A stretch of 64,000 nucleotides of DNA, taken from positions 10,219,079 to 10,283,078 of the forward strand of contig OY759215.1 in assembly GCA_963662175.1 (NCBI GenBank), read 5' to 3'. This document shows, piece by piece, positions 21,511 to 32,526 of this stretch (positions are counted from its first letter, which is position 1; every line of letters begins with the position of its first letter). A program made the position numbers and the translations under genes. The DNA comes from Aradus depressus (lineage: Eukaryota > Arthropoda > Insecta > Hemiptera > Aradidae). The notes beneath the pieces are model-generated. The model was not told the DNA's origin, ran no database searches, and saw only the letters and a program-made list of their open reading frames with translations.

Positions 21511-24500
21511 GTATGTTCCAATAGTTAAATCATTTGTTATATTTATGTAAGTTTTATATTTATAATTAGACCTGAATGTAGATTTTTGATTGTTGGATCA
21601 CGATCAATCCCATTTCTGTTCAAGTGGAAACTGTTTCTTGCTGAATACTTTACCATTTTTGGTTTTGAAGGGCAGAACTACATAAAATTGGGCGGGTGAG
21701 AGTCATTTCACGTATTATGTTCATGGGTCAATGAAATAACATGCAACTGCTTTAATTTTACTATATATCAATGTATATTTTCGTTCTGTAAAAGAACAAG
21801 CCTGACCCAAATAACAAAACCCTGCTAATGTTAAATATGTTATAACATGTACAGTGGCGTTCAAAAGTATTTGCACAAGCAATATTTTACTCATAATCAT
21901 AGTAAGGGACAACTAAAAAAATCATATAACTAGGTACACAAAAACCTTATTTATTTAAGCATATATTTACGTAAAACCGTTCAAAAGTATTTGCACATAA
22001 TATAAAACTTGAAATAAAAATTATTATAAAATCAATAAAACAACCTATAATATTTTTAATACTTGGTATAAAGTCCATTGGCGTCTATCACAGCCTGAAG
22101 CCTCCTTGGCATGGAATTAACTAAATTTTTTATGAAGATAATGTCAACTTTATTCCACTCGTCCAATAAAATGTCTTTTAAATTATTTTTTTCCTTAATT
22201 TTATGTTTTCGAATGTTAAGGTCTAAATAGTTCCAAACATGTTCTATAATATTTAAATCTGGAGATTGTGGAGGGGTTTGTAGCATCCTGGGCGCATTAT
22301 AAAGAAGCCATTCTCTGGTTTTATTGGCCTTGTGTTTTGGATCATTGTCCTGTTGGAATATAAAAATATTTTCCATATTCAATTTGATGGCACTAGCTCG
22401 GAGATTATGGCGCAAAATGTTGACGTACGTATCAGCAGTCATGACAGATTCAATTGGGACAAGATTGCCTACCCCATTATAAGCCACACACCCCCAGACC
22501 ATCACATGACCTCCACCATGTTTTATCGTAGGTTGACATTAAGGCGTTTAAGCTCTTTATTTGGTTTTCGCCAGATATATTTTTTCCCGTCACTTCCAAA
22601 AACGTTAAATTTGCTCTCATCACTAAAGAGGACGCTTTGCCAAAATTCCATTGGCTTGCTGAGATGGGTTTTTGCAAATTCCAATCTATTTTCCTGTTGA
22701 CCTGAGAAATGAAGGGCTTTTTCCTTGGAACCCTTCCATGAAAATCAGCTTTATAGAGCGCTCTTTTTACTGTTGATTCACTCACACGTTTTTCACAAGT
22801 CAATTCGACCTTATGGACTAATTGCCAACCTCTTGTGAATGGATGTGCCTTTACTTCCCGTACGATATCCCTGCACTCCCGTTGTGTCAGAGCCCTTGGC
22901 CGTCCTGTTCGTTGCTTATTTAACGTATTTCTTGTCTCCTCGAACTTTTTTATAACAAAACGGACTAAAGAAAAATTTAAATTTAAAATATTCCCAATTT
23001 CACGGTAGGTTTTGCCTTGGTTTATCAATAAAATAATATTTCCCCTTACTGCCTGGGATAACTCACGTTTCTTCGGTGCCATGTTGACTGAGACTGGATT
23101 AAAATAGTAGACTATTCTGAAGAATGTTAATCCCTAATTGAGTGAGAAAGGAAATGTAAACAAAAATAGTAAACACACTTAGGTATAGAATTACTGTGCT
23201 AATTAAAATAACCAGTATAATTTGTGCAAATACTTTTGAACGGTCTTTTTCAAGAAAAAATGTTGTAAAAATATCTATACTTATTTCGCATTAACGGTTT
23301 TTACGTAAATATATGCATAAATAAATAACGTTTTTGTGTACCTAGTTATATGATTTTTTTAGTTATCCCTTACTATGATTATGAGTAAAATATTGCTTGT
23401 GCAAATACTTTTGAACGCCACAGTATATGTAATAAAGCCTGAGTGGCTTTGGAAAGTTAGTTATTGTCACTCATGCCCGGGCTTTAACCAGGAGATCATA
23501 TCGTCTTTTGTGATGGTTTTTCATCACTCTGCCCGACTCTACTATGGGAAAATAAATACTACCCTAAATTTTTATTTTATGATAGGGTTTTTTTTTAAGA
23601 GTATCTACCTGAGATCGTACAAGCTTCGGACCATCGTTAAATGTCCCATCCGAAGAACGTGCTCATGTTTTTTTTTTTTTTTTTACCTCCCAGATTAAAA
23701 ACCTATAGGTCTCAGCCGGGTTTCTTGAGGGGTAATGTGCGGGTAATCTGCGATCTTGAGGTTCAGTAAGCGAGCACGTTTACCACTGAGTTGGGAAAGT
23801 TACTCGATTACTAACTTTATTGTACTAGTTACATTTTGGGAAAGTTACACGGTAAAATGTAACTAGTACGACTAAAGTTACTTTCCTATTCTCAAAGACT
23901 ACAGAACATTTGGCCAATATTTCTTGGAGAAAAGTTATGTTATTGAACGGAAGTAATTTTTTACCCGTGGTGTAAAGTAGTAACCCGAGACTATTAATTG
24001 TTCACAAAAGTAACAAATTACCATTATCGTTACTTCCTGCTTGAACATTTTATGTCATAACGTAATATTTCTATGAACATCATAGATTTGTCTATATATA
24101 ATCAGCCTAATAGCGCATTTTCTCTGTGACCTAGCGGTGACTGGGCGATGTATGAGCGGGGGTCATGAGGTGATGAAGATCGTGCCCAGCAGGTGGCAAT
24201 GGCAGCGATGCAAGGATTTGCTTCACTTCTACACCTGCCTTGGTGTTATTCCCATCACTGCTCTCATATTCTACGTCAACGTGTTCATAGGACCCTCCGA
24301 ACTCAAACCAATACCCGAGGGATACACTCCCGAACATTGGGAGTATTACAGGGTAAGTTTAGCCCAACTTTAGTGTTCTGGGACATGGGGTTTGGTCAGT
24401 AGAATCAACGAATATTTGGTTTCATTGAATAATCTACATGTAGAATACTACCATCTATAACTTCTTGGAGAGATAATTCCTGTCTAAATAATATAATCTC

Positions 24501-27158
24501 TTGAGGCCTCCTATTGTTCAACTTAGTTCAATATTTTATTTAGAAGGAGGGAGGGAAAAACACATCGTTTTTTACGACGTGACCAATGTATCATTGACAT
24601 CGAGATTTTATACCGATGTAAATTAGATGAAAAACAGTAAATACCAAATTAAATTACTATAATGTTTTATTTCGTAATTTATATTATTGTTTATGATATT
24701 GTGTTCTCCTACAGTCAAAGCATTATACATATACTGGATGGCCCCCTCTAGTAAGCTCTTTGCCTTCGACAACGCGTTCCTTGTCCAGGCTTCCTCTCTT
24801 TGGAACTCCCTGCCTCCTTCAAATCATCACCATTCCAATTCCTCTTCGCTGGACAATCCACTCCCATTTGATTAGTTATTTATTTATTTTTTCCAAAAAC
24901 TTTCATTTAGTAATTTATTATATTATAATTCTTGGGTGTTTGGGCAAAAGGGCTTAAGTCAGCCAATCTGAATTATTTTAGGAGAGGAACTTCTGAAGGT
25001 TTGAAACATTTCTACAAATGAGGTCAAATACATTTACGTTGCCTGAAATATTATTTCAATAAAAGTATTAAATATAAACAAAGTAAAATATTCCAACAAT
25101 GAGTTACATATGAAAAAATATTTAAATGCACTTGTCCTTTGGATCAGAAGACTTATTCTGACTTAAGTTCTTTTGCCCAAACACCAGAGAATTATTATAC
25201 CTATTTTGTTCATTTTATTATTCATTCATTTATTTTATTTTTTCTTCTTTCTCTTCTCGCTTGTTTCTGTTTAGCCTCTTTTTTCTATAATTAATTTTAT
25301 TTCAAACATTGTCTGGGCATCCTTCCTTCTCGTTTATAGTCAACCATTATTTATTGTGCTCTGCCGATTTTTTAAAATTTATTTCATTTTTATACAGATA
25401 CATTTATTTTCGTTTATTTCTTCACAATTAAGCTCCATTTAAAATTTTTATTTATCTATATTTATTATTGTCTAAATTTTTTTCACTGTGACATTAATTT
25501 ATTTATTTATTTGTACGGCATACTTATACTTTATTTAATTGTATTTTTTTTTTCTTTTTAACTGTATTTATTTTTATTCTTTGGCGATCTCGGTCCCAGA
25601 GTAAAATTGATTTTTATTTAATTTGCTTTTTGTAATCCTAGATTGATCCGATCGCCATTCTAACCATGATAGGCAATGAAGTATTCATACAAAATATGTT
25701 TTTTTCCGGTTTTTAGTTCTTTATACTATTTATTTGATTCAGATAATCTGTGATAGTAAAATTAACGAACAGATATTATATTAATAATTTTTCTCAATAA
25801 CAATTACATTAATAAATAATCAACAAAGAAGATAGTTTTGAAAGCACAAGAACTACTGTAATTATTCCTACATTTTATATTACTGTTTAATATACTTCTT
25901 CAGATTCTTGTACATTTATTATATGCTGTTATTTTGTATATATACATATATTTTTCATTGGGAAAAGAATGTCCTCTGATTTCAGTCTATGTTATTGTCT
26001 AGAGTCCTATTACAAGATTTATGGCACGTTACATCCGCTCCTCACCACAACAAAATTATGAAAAATATCTACATCTACTTTATGAAGAGGATGAGAAGAA
26101 AAAAGTTAGGTATGTCTTCTTTAATACAACCATAATGTTGTGAGACCGTCCTTTGTATCCGGTTGGGCTACACAAGGACGTTGAACCAAAACGTACAAGT
26201 AACGACAAAGAAATGTTGTGAAATTTCATTGTTTTTAGAGATATATGTGAGTGTAAAAAGAGGGATTTCGGTGTGGGGAGGGGGGTGGTGGTGTTATATT
26301 CCCTGTTCTAAAATAGTAACTGTTGTACATGATTGCTCGGTCTGGTAGGTGGGGTCAGACAGCGAGCCGCGCCTTCCATTCCGGGACAGATATTAGATAA
26401 ATAATAGTCTTATATAAATAAAATTTAGTTAAAAGACCAAATATCGGTAATTCTTCGTGGAAACCCGTAGGGATTTATCTCGGGTCCGCAACCATTCTGG
26501 ACCGTAAGCCTTTGCCAAAATGGTACTAAGGGAGGTGGATGCTTTCCAAGCCACCACCAAGTTGGATTCGTAGTGGCGGTGGTTGCTGGGGCCAGATTCT
26601 AGCTGGATGAAATGTGGGAATCAGAGCGAAGTAGTAGATTTATTGTCATTGCCATATGTGGTAGTGAACCATCTATAATAATTCTAATATATTTAGAAGC
26701 AGAGTTATCAAGCCTCAAGGGCTTGAATTTAAGGTAGGAATGTGCGGTATTGGAAATTTAGGAGAGTATAACCTCAACACCTCTCGTAGGTCATAAAAGG
26801 GACTACTAAATTTTCCTTTAATTCATTCATTTAAAAAATATAGTTTCTTGATAACTTTTTTTTTTTGTACAATTAAAATTGGTTGCACAACACTGCTGTG
26901 CTCGTCTACTAGAACTGGTGTCATTTTATGCCAGAGAACTAGTTACAATAAATATTTTTCATCACTTCTACAATTTAATGTGTGGTATTTGTATTCAGGC
27001 AATTAGAGAAAAAGGTCCGGGATCTGATGAGCCAACGCAAGGACTACCATGCCTACTACTACGTACCGATTGACGCTAAATATCATCGCATCGCTCGAAA
27101 GGACGCTGAAGAGATGGAGAACATCGCAGGCTGGAAGTTACCTCGACAGGGACCCTAA
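21438..27158 (+). CDS. NDUFB5: NADH dehydrogenase [ubiquinone] 1 beta subcomplex subunit 5 (SGDH), four exons
   Basis: Exons 21438-21510, 24135-24352, 26003-26109 and 26999-27158 have GT-AG junctions and compatible phases. They give 185 codons; human NDUFB5 has 189. The N-terminus is basic and lacks acidic residues for its first 30 positions, consistent with a mitochondrial presequence. One membrane segment lies at about residues 53-76 (LLHFYTCLGVIPITALIFYV). The family signature follows: NVFIGPSELKPIPEGYTPEH then WEYYRSPITRFMARY. The C-terminal half is charged and helical and ends WKLPRQGP. It is an accessory, non-catalytic subunit of the complex I membrane arm in the inner mitochondrial membrane. 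Intron 1 carries a Tc1-like element and a SINE; intron 2 carries a LINE fragment and a MITE. Confidence 0.95.
21852..23423 (-). mobile_element. Tc1-like DNA transposon with IR/DR ends
   Basis: The 1,572-bp element is flanked by TA on both sides (21850-21851 and 23424-23425). The outermost arms of about 125 bp are nearly identical in inverted orientation. The 20-bp word GTTCAAAAGTATTTGCACA occurs at both the outer and inner position of each arm, the IR/DR arrangement of Tc1-family transposons. It carries a broken transposase and sits in NDUFB5 intron 1, antisense to the gene. Nearly identical arms suggest recent movement. Confidence 0.92.
22056..23082 (-). pseudogene. Tc1-like transposase, frameshifted
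   Basis: The N-terminal frame starts at 23082 with MAPKKRELSQAVRGN. It has a helix-turn-helix region (GKTYREIGNILNL), the GRPR linker and a second DNA-binding part. Near 22690 the frame shifts; the next frame holds the first catalytic aspartate in FSDESKF. Near 22525 it shifts again into the C-terminal frame with MVWGCVAYNG, then QQDNDPKH and SPDLNIIEHVW. Asp and Glu are separated by 34 residues (DD34E), as expected of Tc1. All three catalytic residues survive, but at least two frameshifts prevent a full protein. Confidence 0.88.
23455..23794 (-). mobile_element. tRNA-derived SINE copy next to the Tc1 element
   Basis: The tail is at the left (AGTTAGTTATTGTCACTCATG) and a degraded head at the right (GAGCACGTTTACCACTGAG). 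It begins about 30 bp beyond the right end of the Tc1-like element. A T-run and a small insertion interrupt the body. Confidence 0.65.
24135..24352 (+). CDS. NDUFB5: NDUFB5 coding exon 2
   Basis: 218 nt after acceptor TGACCTAG. It encodes the transmembrane helix and the core motif IPEGYTPEHWEYYR. Donor is GTAAGT, leaving phase 0. This exon alone identifies the family. Confidence 0.95.
24720..24870 (+). mobile_element. Non-LTR retrotransposon C-terminal fragment
   Basis: The translation AFLVQASSLWNSLPPS resembles the conserved F..R...LWN.LP motif near the reverse transcriptase C-terminus of many LINEs. A T-rich tail follows. It lies in NDUFB5 intron 2. Confidence 0.5.
24935..25185. mobile_element. 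Small foldback element (MITE-like) with 28-bp inverted ends
   Basis: The arms GGTGTTTGGGCAAAAG..CTTAAGTCAG (24935-24962) and the inverted copy (25158-25185) match at 26 of 28 positions. The 195-bp centre is AT-rich and non-coding. It appears inserted into the T-rich tail of the LINE fragment upstream. Confidence 0.6.
26003..26109 (+). CDS. NDUFB5: NDUFB5 coding exon 3
   Basis: 107 nt from acceptor TTGTCTAG to donor GTATGT. It begins SPITRFMARYIRSSP, aligning with the KHPISRWIARN segment of the vertebrate protein, and ends in the charged EEDEKKKV stretch. Confidence 0.92.
26999..27158 (+). CDS. NDUFB5: NDUFB5 terminal coding exon
   Basis: It starts after TATTCAG and encodes RQLEKKVRDLMSQRKDYHAY, then the YYYVPIDAKYH segment typical of the NDUFB5 C-terminus. 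The TAA is at 27156-27158. Confidence 0.93.
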
Positions 27159-27329
27159 TTTGGGAGTCTTTTAGTCTCCTTATACAGCAAATCAACAATC
27201 AGTAATGTGTACATAGTCAAGTGTAGAAAAAGATTCATAATAGAAAATGTAAAGTTGGCATCAGAAAAATTGTTGGAAGCGTGTACAATATTTTCTAAGG
27301 CCAACCAACTTGTACAAAGATATTTGTTA

Positions 27330-27383
27330 AATAAATCTTGGAAGATTTTGTCGTCCCATGGTGTTCAATACTCACGAAATAAA
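27330..27383 (+). terminator. Polyadenylation signals of NDUFB5
   Basis: AATAAA occurs at 27330-27335 and again at 27378-27383, 172 and 220 bp beyond the stop codon. Either would give a normal short 3' UTR. Confidence 0.5.
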
Positions 27384-27714
27384 GGTTTAAAAACTTTATA
27401 TTTTGTTCATTTAAATACCATTTATTAGATTGAGTTTATAGTGAAGCTGGCTGCGAGGAATGCAATATGTAGTAATATAGCTGTGCGGAATGAATCAAAA
27501 ATGTTTCAAATAATTTCGTTCGAATACATTTCTACCTTAACATCATAACATTTACAAATATATAAGTTGAAAATAATAAAATAAATATAATAGTAAGAAT
27601 TTGATAGAAAAAAGGTAGTAAAAATAAAATGAAAGTAAAAAAACTAAACGATGTATAATCAAATGACATCACTATTTTTATATTTAGGCCTAGCCCCACA
27701 ACCCTCCTCCCTTT

Positions 27715-27960
27715 CAAAGTTTTGAGACGCCACATAGCCTATTTTTCAACTTGGCTTTTTAGAATACTACATGTGAAATTTCATGATAATCCGTCCATCC
27801 GTTAATGCGCTACAGCAATTTTTATGCTTAGGCCCCCCTTACAACCCCCCCTCCCGTTTAAAATTTTGGGACGCCACATAGCCTATATTTCAATCGGGGT
27901 CAAAAGGATGCTACATGTGGAGTATCATGAAGATCCGTCCAGCGGTTCTTGACTTATAAA
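27715..27960. repeat. Dimeric repeat with GACGCCACATAGCCTAT units
   Basis: Two diverged copies, spaced about 150 bp apart, each run from GAGACGCCACATAGCCTAT or GGGACGCCACATAGCCTAT to a phrase like ATGATAATCCGTCCA or ATGAAGATCCGTCCA. Phrases of this form are common in arthropod retroelement tails. No coding sequence is present. Confidence 0.55.
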
Positions 27961-30749
27961 TGGTGTAACTAACCCGAATTTGTTTTATTTATATAGATTT
28001 TATTATATTATGGGCAACTTAAATATTTGTAAATGTTATGTTAAGGAAGGAGATCGCTAGAGAACAGTGTCACATCTTGGGTAATTCACGTCACCTGACG
28101 ATTGTATAAATGACAACCTAGCACACATAAATGTCAATTCTGAACTTTGTGCTGACGATGACGTAATCCGAAACCGATATACTTTACGTATTTATTTTTG
28201 TGGAATTAGTCGATATAAAAGTTAAACAAGTTCTTTTCTTTTTTGATGTGGCCTTTTATTGTTGATTTTCGGCTGAACTAATTAAATTAGTAAAGTTAAA
28301 AATATGATAAATAAAGCACTTTTTAACTTTATTTATTAGTATTTCCACTATATCGACACAAAACGAAAAAAATGTATTCAGACATTAATTAAATTAGTTT
28401 ACTCATTTCACGTCTAGAGGGTGCACTACACCTGTCTAGATAAGTACTTCTTCTACAACTATCTTCCAAGGAAGAACGTTCTCGCGCGTTTTTGTGTTTC
28501 ATGCCTCCAGCTTCCATATATAGTTTTATGAATTCTGACTCCTACTGCATCCAGACTTATCTCCCCAGATGTACAACTAGTGCAGATCCAGGTAAGGGCG
28601 TTTGTCCAGCTATTAATAACCATTGGGCAATGTTTTTATCCAGAAAAGCCTCCTGATCTTCAAAACAATATTATACGATATAAAGTTCGTTCCCGTCCTG
28701 GTAAGTTATTTTACTTTTCTTTATATCTCAAATATACGGTCCTCATTGCTACCAGAGTTGGATATATGTTTTATACATAAATTTCTTACCATCCTTTTTA
28801 CGCCGAAAACAGACCACAGTGGAGACCCCCGCTCATAGGCATATACATTTTTTATTTCAAGTAACTGACCAACACGGCCAATAGTAACCTTCGGTAGTTT
28901 TCGATTTACTCATGGAAATTTCTACATCACTCTAGTTAGTATGAGAGGATAAAGTGAGTAAAAACCTTTTGATTTTTTTTTTTCATCCTTTTTGCAACTA
29001 TAACCAAGAATACTACTGTACTAGAGGCGAAACTCAAGTGTTGGGGTAGCTTTTTGTACGAAATATGTAGGTCAAGAGGCGCCGCAATCAACCGTGATAG
29101 GCTTTCATTCGCCGGCTGCATTCATTTCTTTATGAATAGCGCACAACATTACTGAATAACATTCAAGAACCTTCCTTAATTTCTAGTTATTTTGCAAAGG
29201 TACAAATTGATTTTACCTCTTGCGATGCGCAATTCTGCATTGCGGACCATGTGGCAACAACTTTTTCACTTCACTAAGCTAGACGTAGCTGCCGAAGTAA
29301 TGAATGTATTGACATGGTTTATACATTTCCAAATTTGATCCAATAAGGACGATACCTATAAACTTCTAGCCAAATTGTCAAAAAGGAAGGGAAGGGGGAT
29401 AGGTCTAACTCGAACCCAGATCTACCCTAAATAACTGTCGATGTAATGAATATATCAATGCGAATTTGGCTATCTGGATACAGGAGGTGAAAAAATCAAT
29501 AGTTGAGGGGCTTCAGAATACTCGTATTAATTACATTTTGTCGACATTCATTACACGGCTGTTATTAGGGTAGTCGAGCACCCTCCATTTGACCCCCCTT
29601 CCCATTTGCCAATATCGTGGTAAAATGATAGTTGTCGCCCTTATGGGGTTTTGAATTTAAATATAAAATTTAATGTAAAAATCATTACATCATATTAATA
29701 CGTTTTGACCAAGTAAGAGTAACTCGCTCTCTAGCGATGAACTTGAAGATGTCACATGTGCTAACTTAGATCTGATTAGATTTTGGCTGAAATCAGACGA
29801 AAATTAAGACCACTTCGGGGTCCAAAGTACTTTTTACAAGGTACCACCTATATACGACCTGATAAAAAATAGTTTTGATTAAAAGTTGTAGAGAAAACAG
29901 AAAGGGATATATATATTACCATTTTTCGAATGCCGCCCTGTTTACAAGATCGCCGCTAGCTGTGTTATGGCTTGCGATGTTATGGGAAAATAGAGAGAAG
30001 AAAGCTCCCTGTCACTGCACCAGATTACAAACTACAAGGAACTACTGAACCGCGCTGTGGTAGATTTGGGTACAAAAATATTTCCGAAGGGCCAAGTTTA
30101 AGTCGCTATCAGCCGCGTTGGAAGTTAAGATGGGCAATATGCAACTTGGATCTCTACAAGCTGGTTAATAAGCCCAGCGAGGGAAACTCCTTAAAAAAAC
30201 ATTTGAGGGGCCCTACAAGACTAACTAAAAATGTATAAAATAAATGAAGAACAAGAAATTAACGAAAAAACACGACTACAAGAAAATTACCCAAAAAGGC
30301 AACTTAAAAAAGAACCGGTAAAAATGTCTACAATAACATCTGAATCTACAAAACATCAAATTCCAGATAAGGACGCTAGGAAGAACCAACTGCAACACAA
30401 GCAAGCTTCTCAATCTTGGATTTCTTAAAAAATTATAATGAAAGTTTGCAATATCCGTGTGGCCGGGCTGCATCGTTATATTATAGTCGACATTAAAGAA
30501 GGGATTCTGCAAATTGTCATAACTTTGAACAAACCCAAGGTTAAGCTTGTGTGCAGTAAATTGTTCTGGCAGTCCTTTTCTCGTCTTTGGTGTGGAGGAG
30601 ACTTTTAGATACCATATGCTAATATACTTTTTCACTTAATTTCCAATGTTCAGTGCATCTTTAAACGGTCTTTGTGGATCATATATATTTATTTCGTAAT
30701 CGGGTTTTTGTTCGTTTTTAATTAATTAATTTTTTTATACATCTTCTAG

Positions 30750-30846
30750 AACCTCTACAGAAGGCAAATGCGAGCGAGGCATGCCGAGAGGTCCAGAAGG
30801 GGACGATTCGCGGCCGAAGGCAGCTGGGGCGGAGTCTTTAATAAAT
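30750..30846 (+). other. GC-rich exon-like island of unknown origin
   Basis: In a very AT-rich region, a short GC-rich block follows a T-rich tract and a TTCTAG acceptor-like end at 30749. All three plus frames are open across most of it. One closes in AATAAATAA, so stop codon and polyadenylation-like signal overlap. It has the shape of a terminal exon, but I recognise no protein and the proper frame is uncertain. Confidence 0.3.
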
Positions 30847-32463
30847 AATAGATGGAAAAAAAAAACAACAGTTGTAATATAAAAGGTGTAGGTTTTATTG
30901 ACAATTATTTTGTGATTACATCAAAGAAACTATTTTATATATATAGATAACGATTAGGAAACGGACAGACAAATACAAAAGTGTATATGTGCGGTGGACA
31001 TACAAGAGTTGACATCTTGACAATACAATATACATCGATACAAGTGTACATGTATTGCAGACAATGGAATCTGATCATTTATGTATTATATAGTCTGCCT
31101 ACACCTGTTTTTCAAATTATTAATTATTATTTTTAATTATCATTATTTTTTTAGTTTTGTTAGACGAAAAGCTTGCCAAGGTTGCGCTTATAAACAAATC
31201 ACCACTTTCATATTTTTTATTGTTTTTCATTTTTTTCTTCTTTGTTTTTCCAATTTTTATTTATTTTTGTAAAAATTTTTTTTTTGTTTTTAATCATCAA
31301 ATACACGAATATTCCTGAGTTGTCAACTAAAAACAAAACTGAATAAATGAAAAACATAATTTTTCTCATTAATTTCATATCTAGATTGAAAAAAATAAAT
31401 TAAATAAAAAAAAAAACACCAGTTGCTGTACATTTAACTATTTTACTTATTTATTTTTTGGATTCCTAAATTTATTATAATATATATTTTATATTTTTAT
31501 AATACTAACAGTAAACTAATATCTACTTACCACAATCATGTTTCAAGGAGAGTATAAAATATCTGAAAGAAAAGTAAGTTGTCACTTTTTTTTGCCGAAA
31601 AAATTAAATTGAAATACAAAGGATGTTTCGGCTGACGCAAAACATTTACAAATGGACCTATCATTGGAATGTCTTATATATGTATAAATATATAACAACA
31701 TGAATATTACATTATTTTTTTTTTTTGTAAGGACGAAAACAAAAAGACAACACAACCAACATCCGAAAAAGAGCTACGTTTCAAGAAAGCTACAGTGATA
31801 TGCATAAAAATATACATCCTTACTTTAGGATTTATTTATTAATTTTTTTTTTCATTAAAAATGGTGATTTATAAAAAAATAAAAAGCTGCGATAAGGAAT
31901 ATAAGTATAATGACAGACATTATTTTTTATTTTTAATACTTACAAATTAATAAATATACCACTGATCAGTGTCAAGTACAGCAGATGAGAGATGAGTCAT
32001 ATAATTTGTTCATCATGATACTGAGTGAGACATATTCCGTAGGATGGATGATGCATGTCAGTTAATGCACGCGAAAATCCGGTGGTGGATGGTAAAGGAT
32101 TTTCCAACAAGTTAAAATACAACACATATAAAGGCCTGGGTTGGCTACAGTGCCACAAGCTAACATCATTACAGAAATAACAGAAAAAGTCCAATCAATA
32201 AAATATACTGTAAAGGTAAGTTTATAGTCATTAATTGATTTATTAAGAGATGACCTCTGTTGATAGTTGTACTGCGCTTGCGCGGCATCTCTCTAACAGT
32301 TGAGTGAGTGCTATTATGCTTGTATATATCTTCAAGTATTATATTTGACTCGATTATCAATGAAATGAACATTTTTAGCTTCAAAATAATAATATTATTT
32401 ATTATTGATCGCTAGTCATGATGAAATATTATTTTGTTTAACTTAAGACATTTTAGATTTTAA

Positions 32464-32465
<2 letters not shown>

Positions 32466-32521
<56 letters not shown>
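32466..32521. repeat. (AT)28 microsatellite
   Basis: An uninterrupted AT dinucleotide run of 56 bp in the AT-rich desert. Confidence 0.95.
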
Positions 32522-32526
<5 letters not shown>

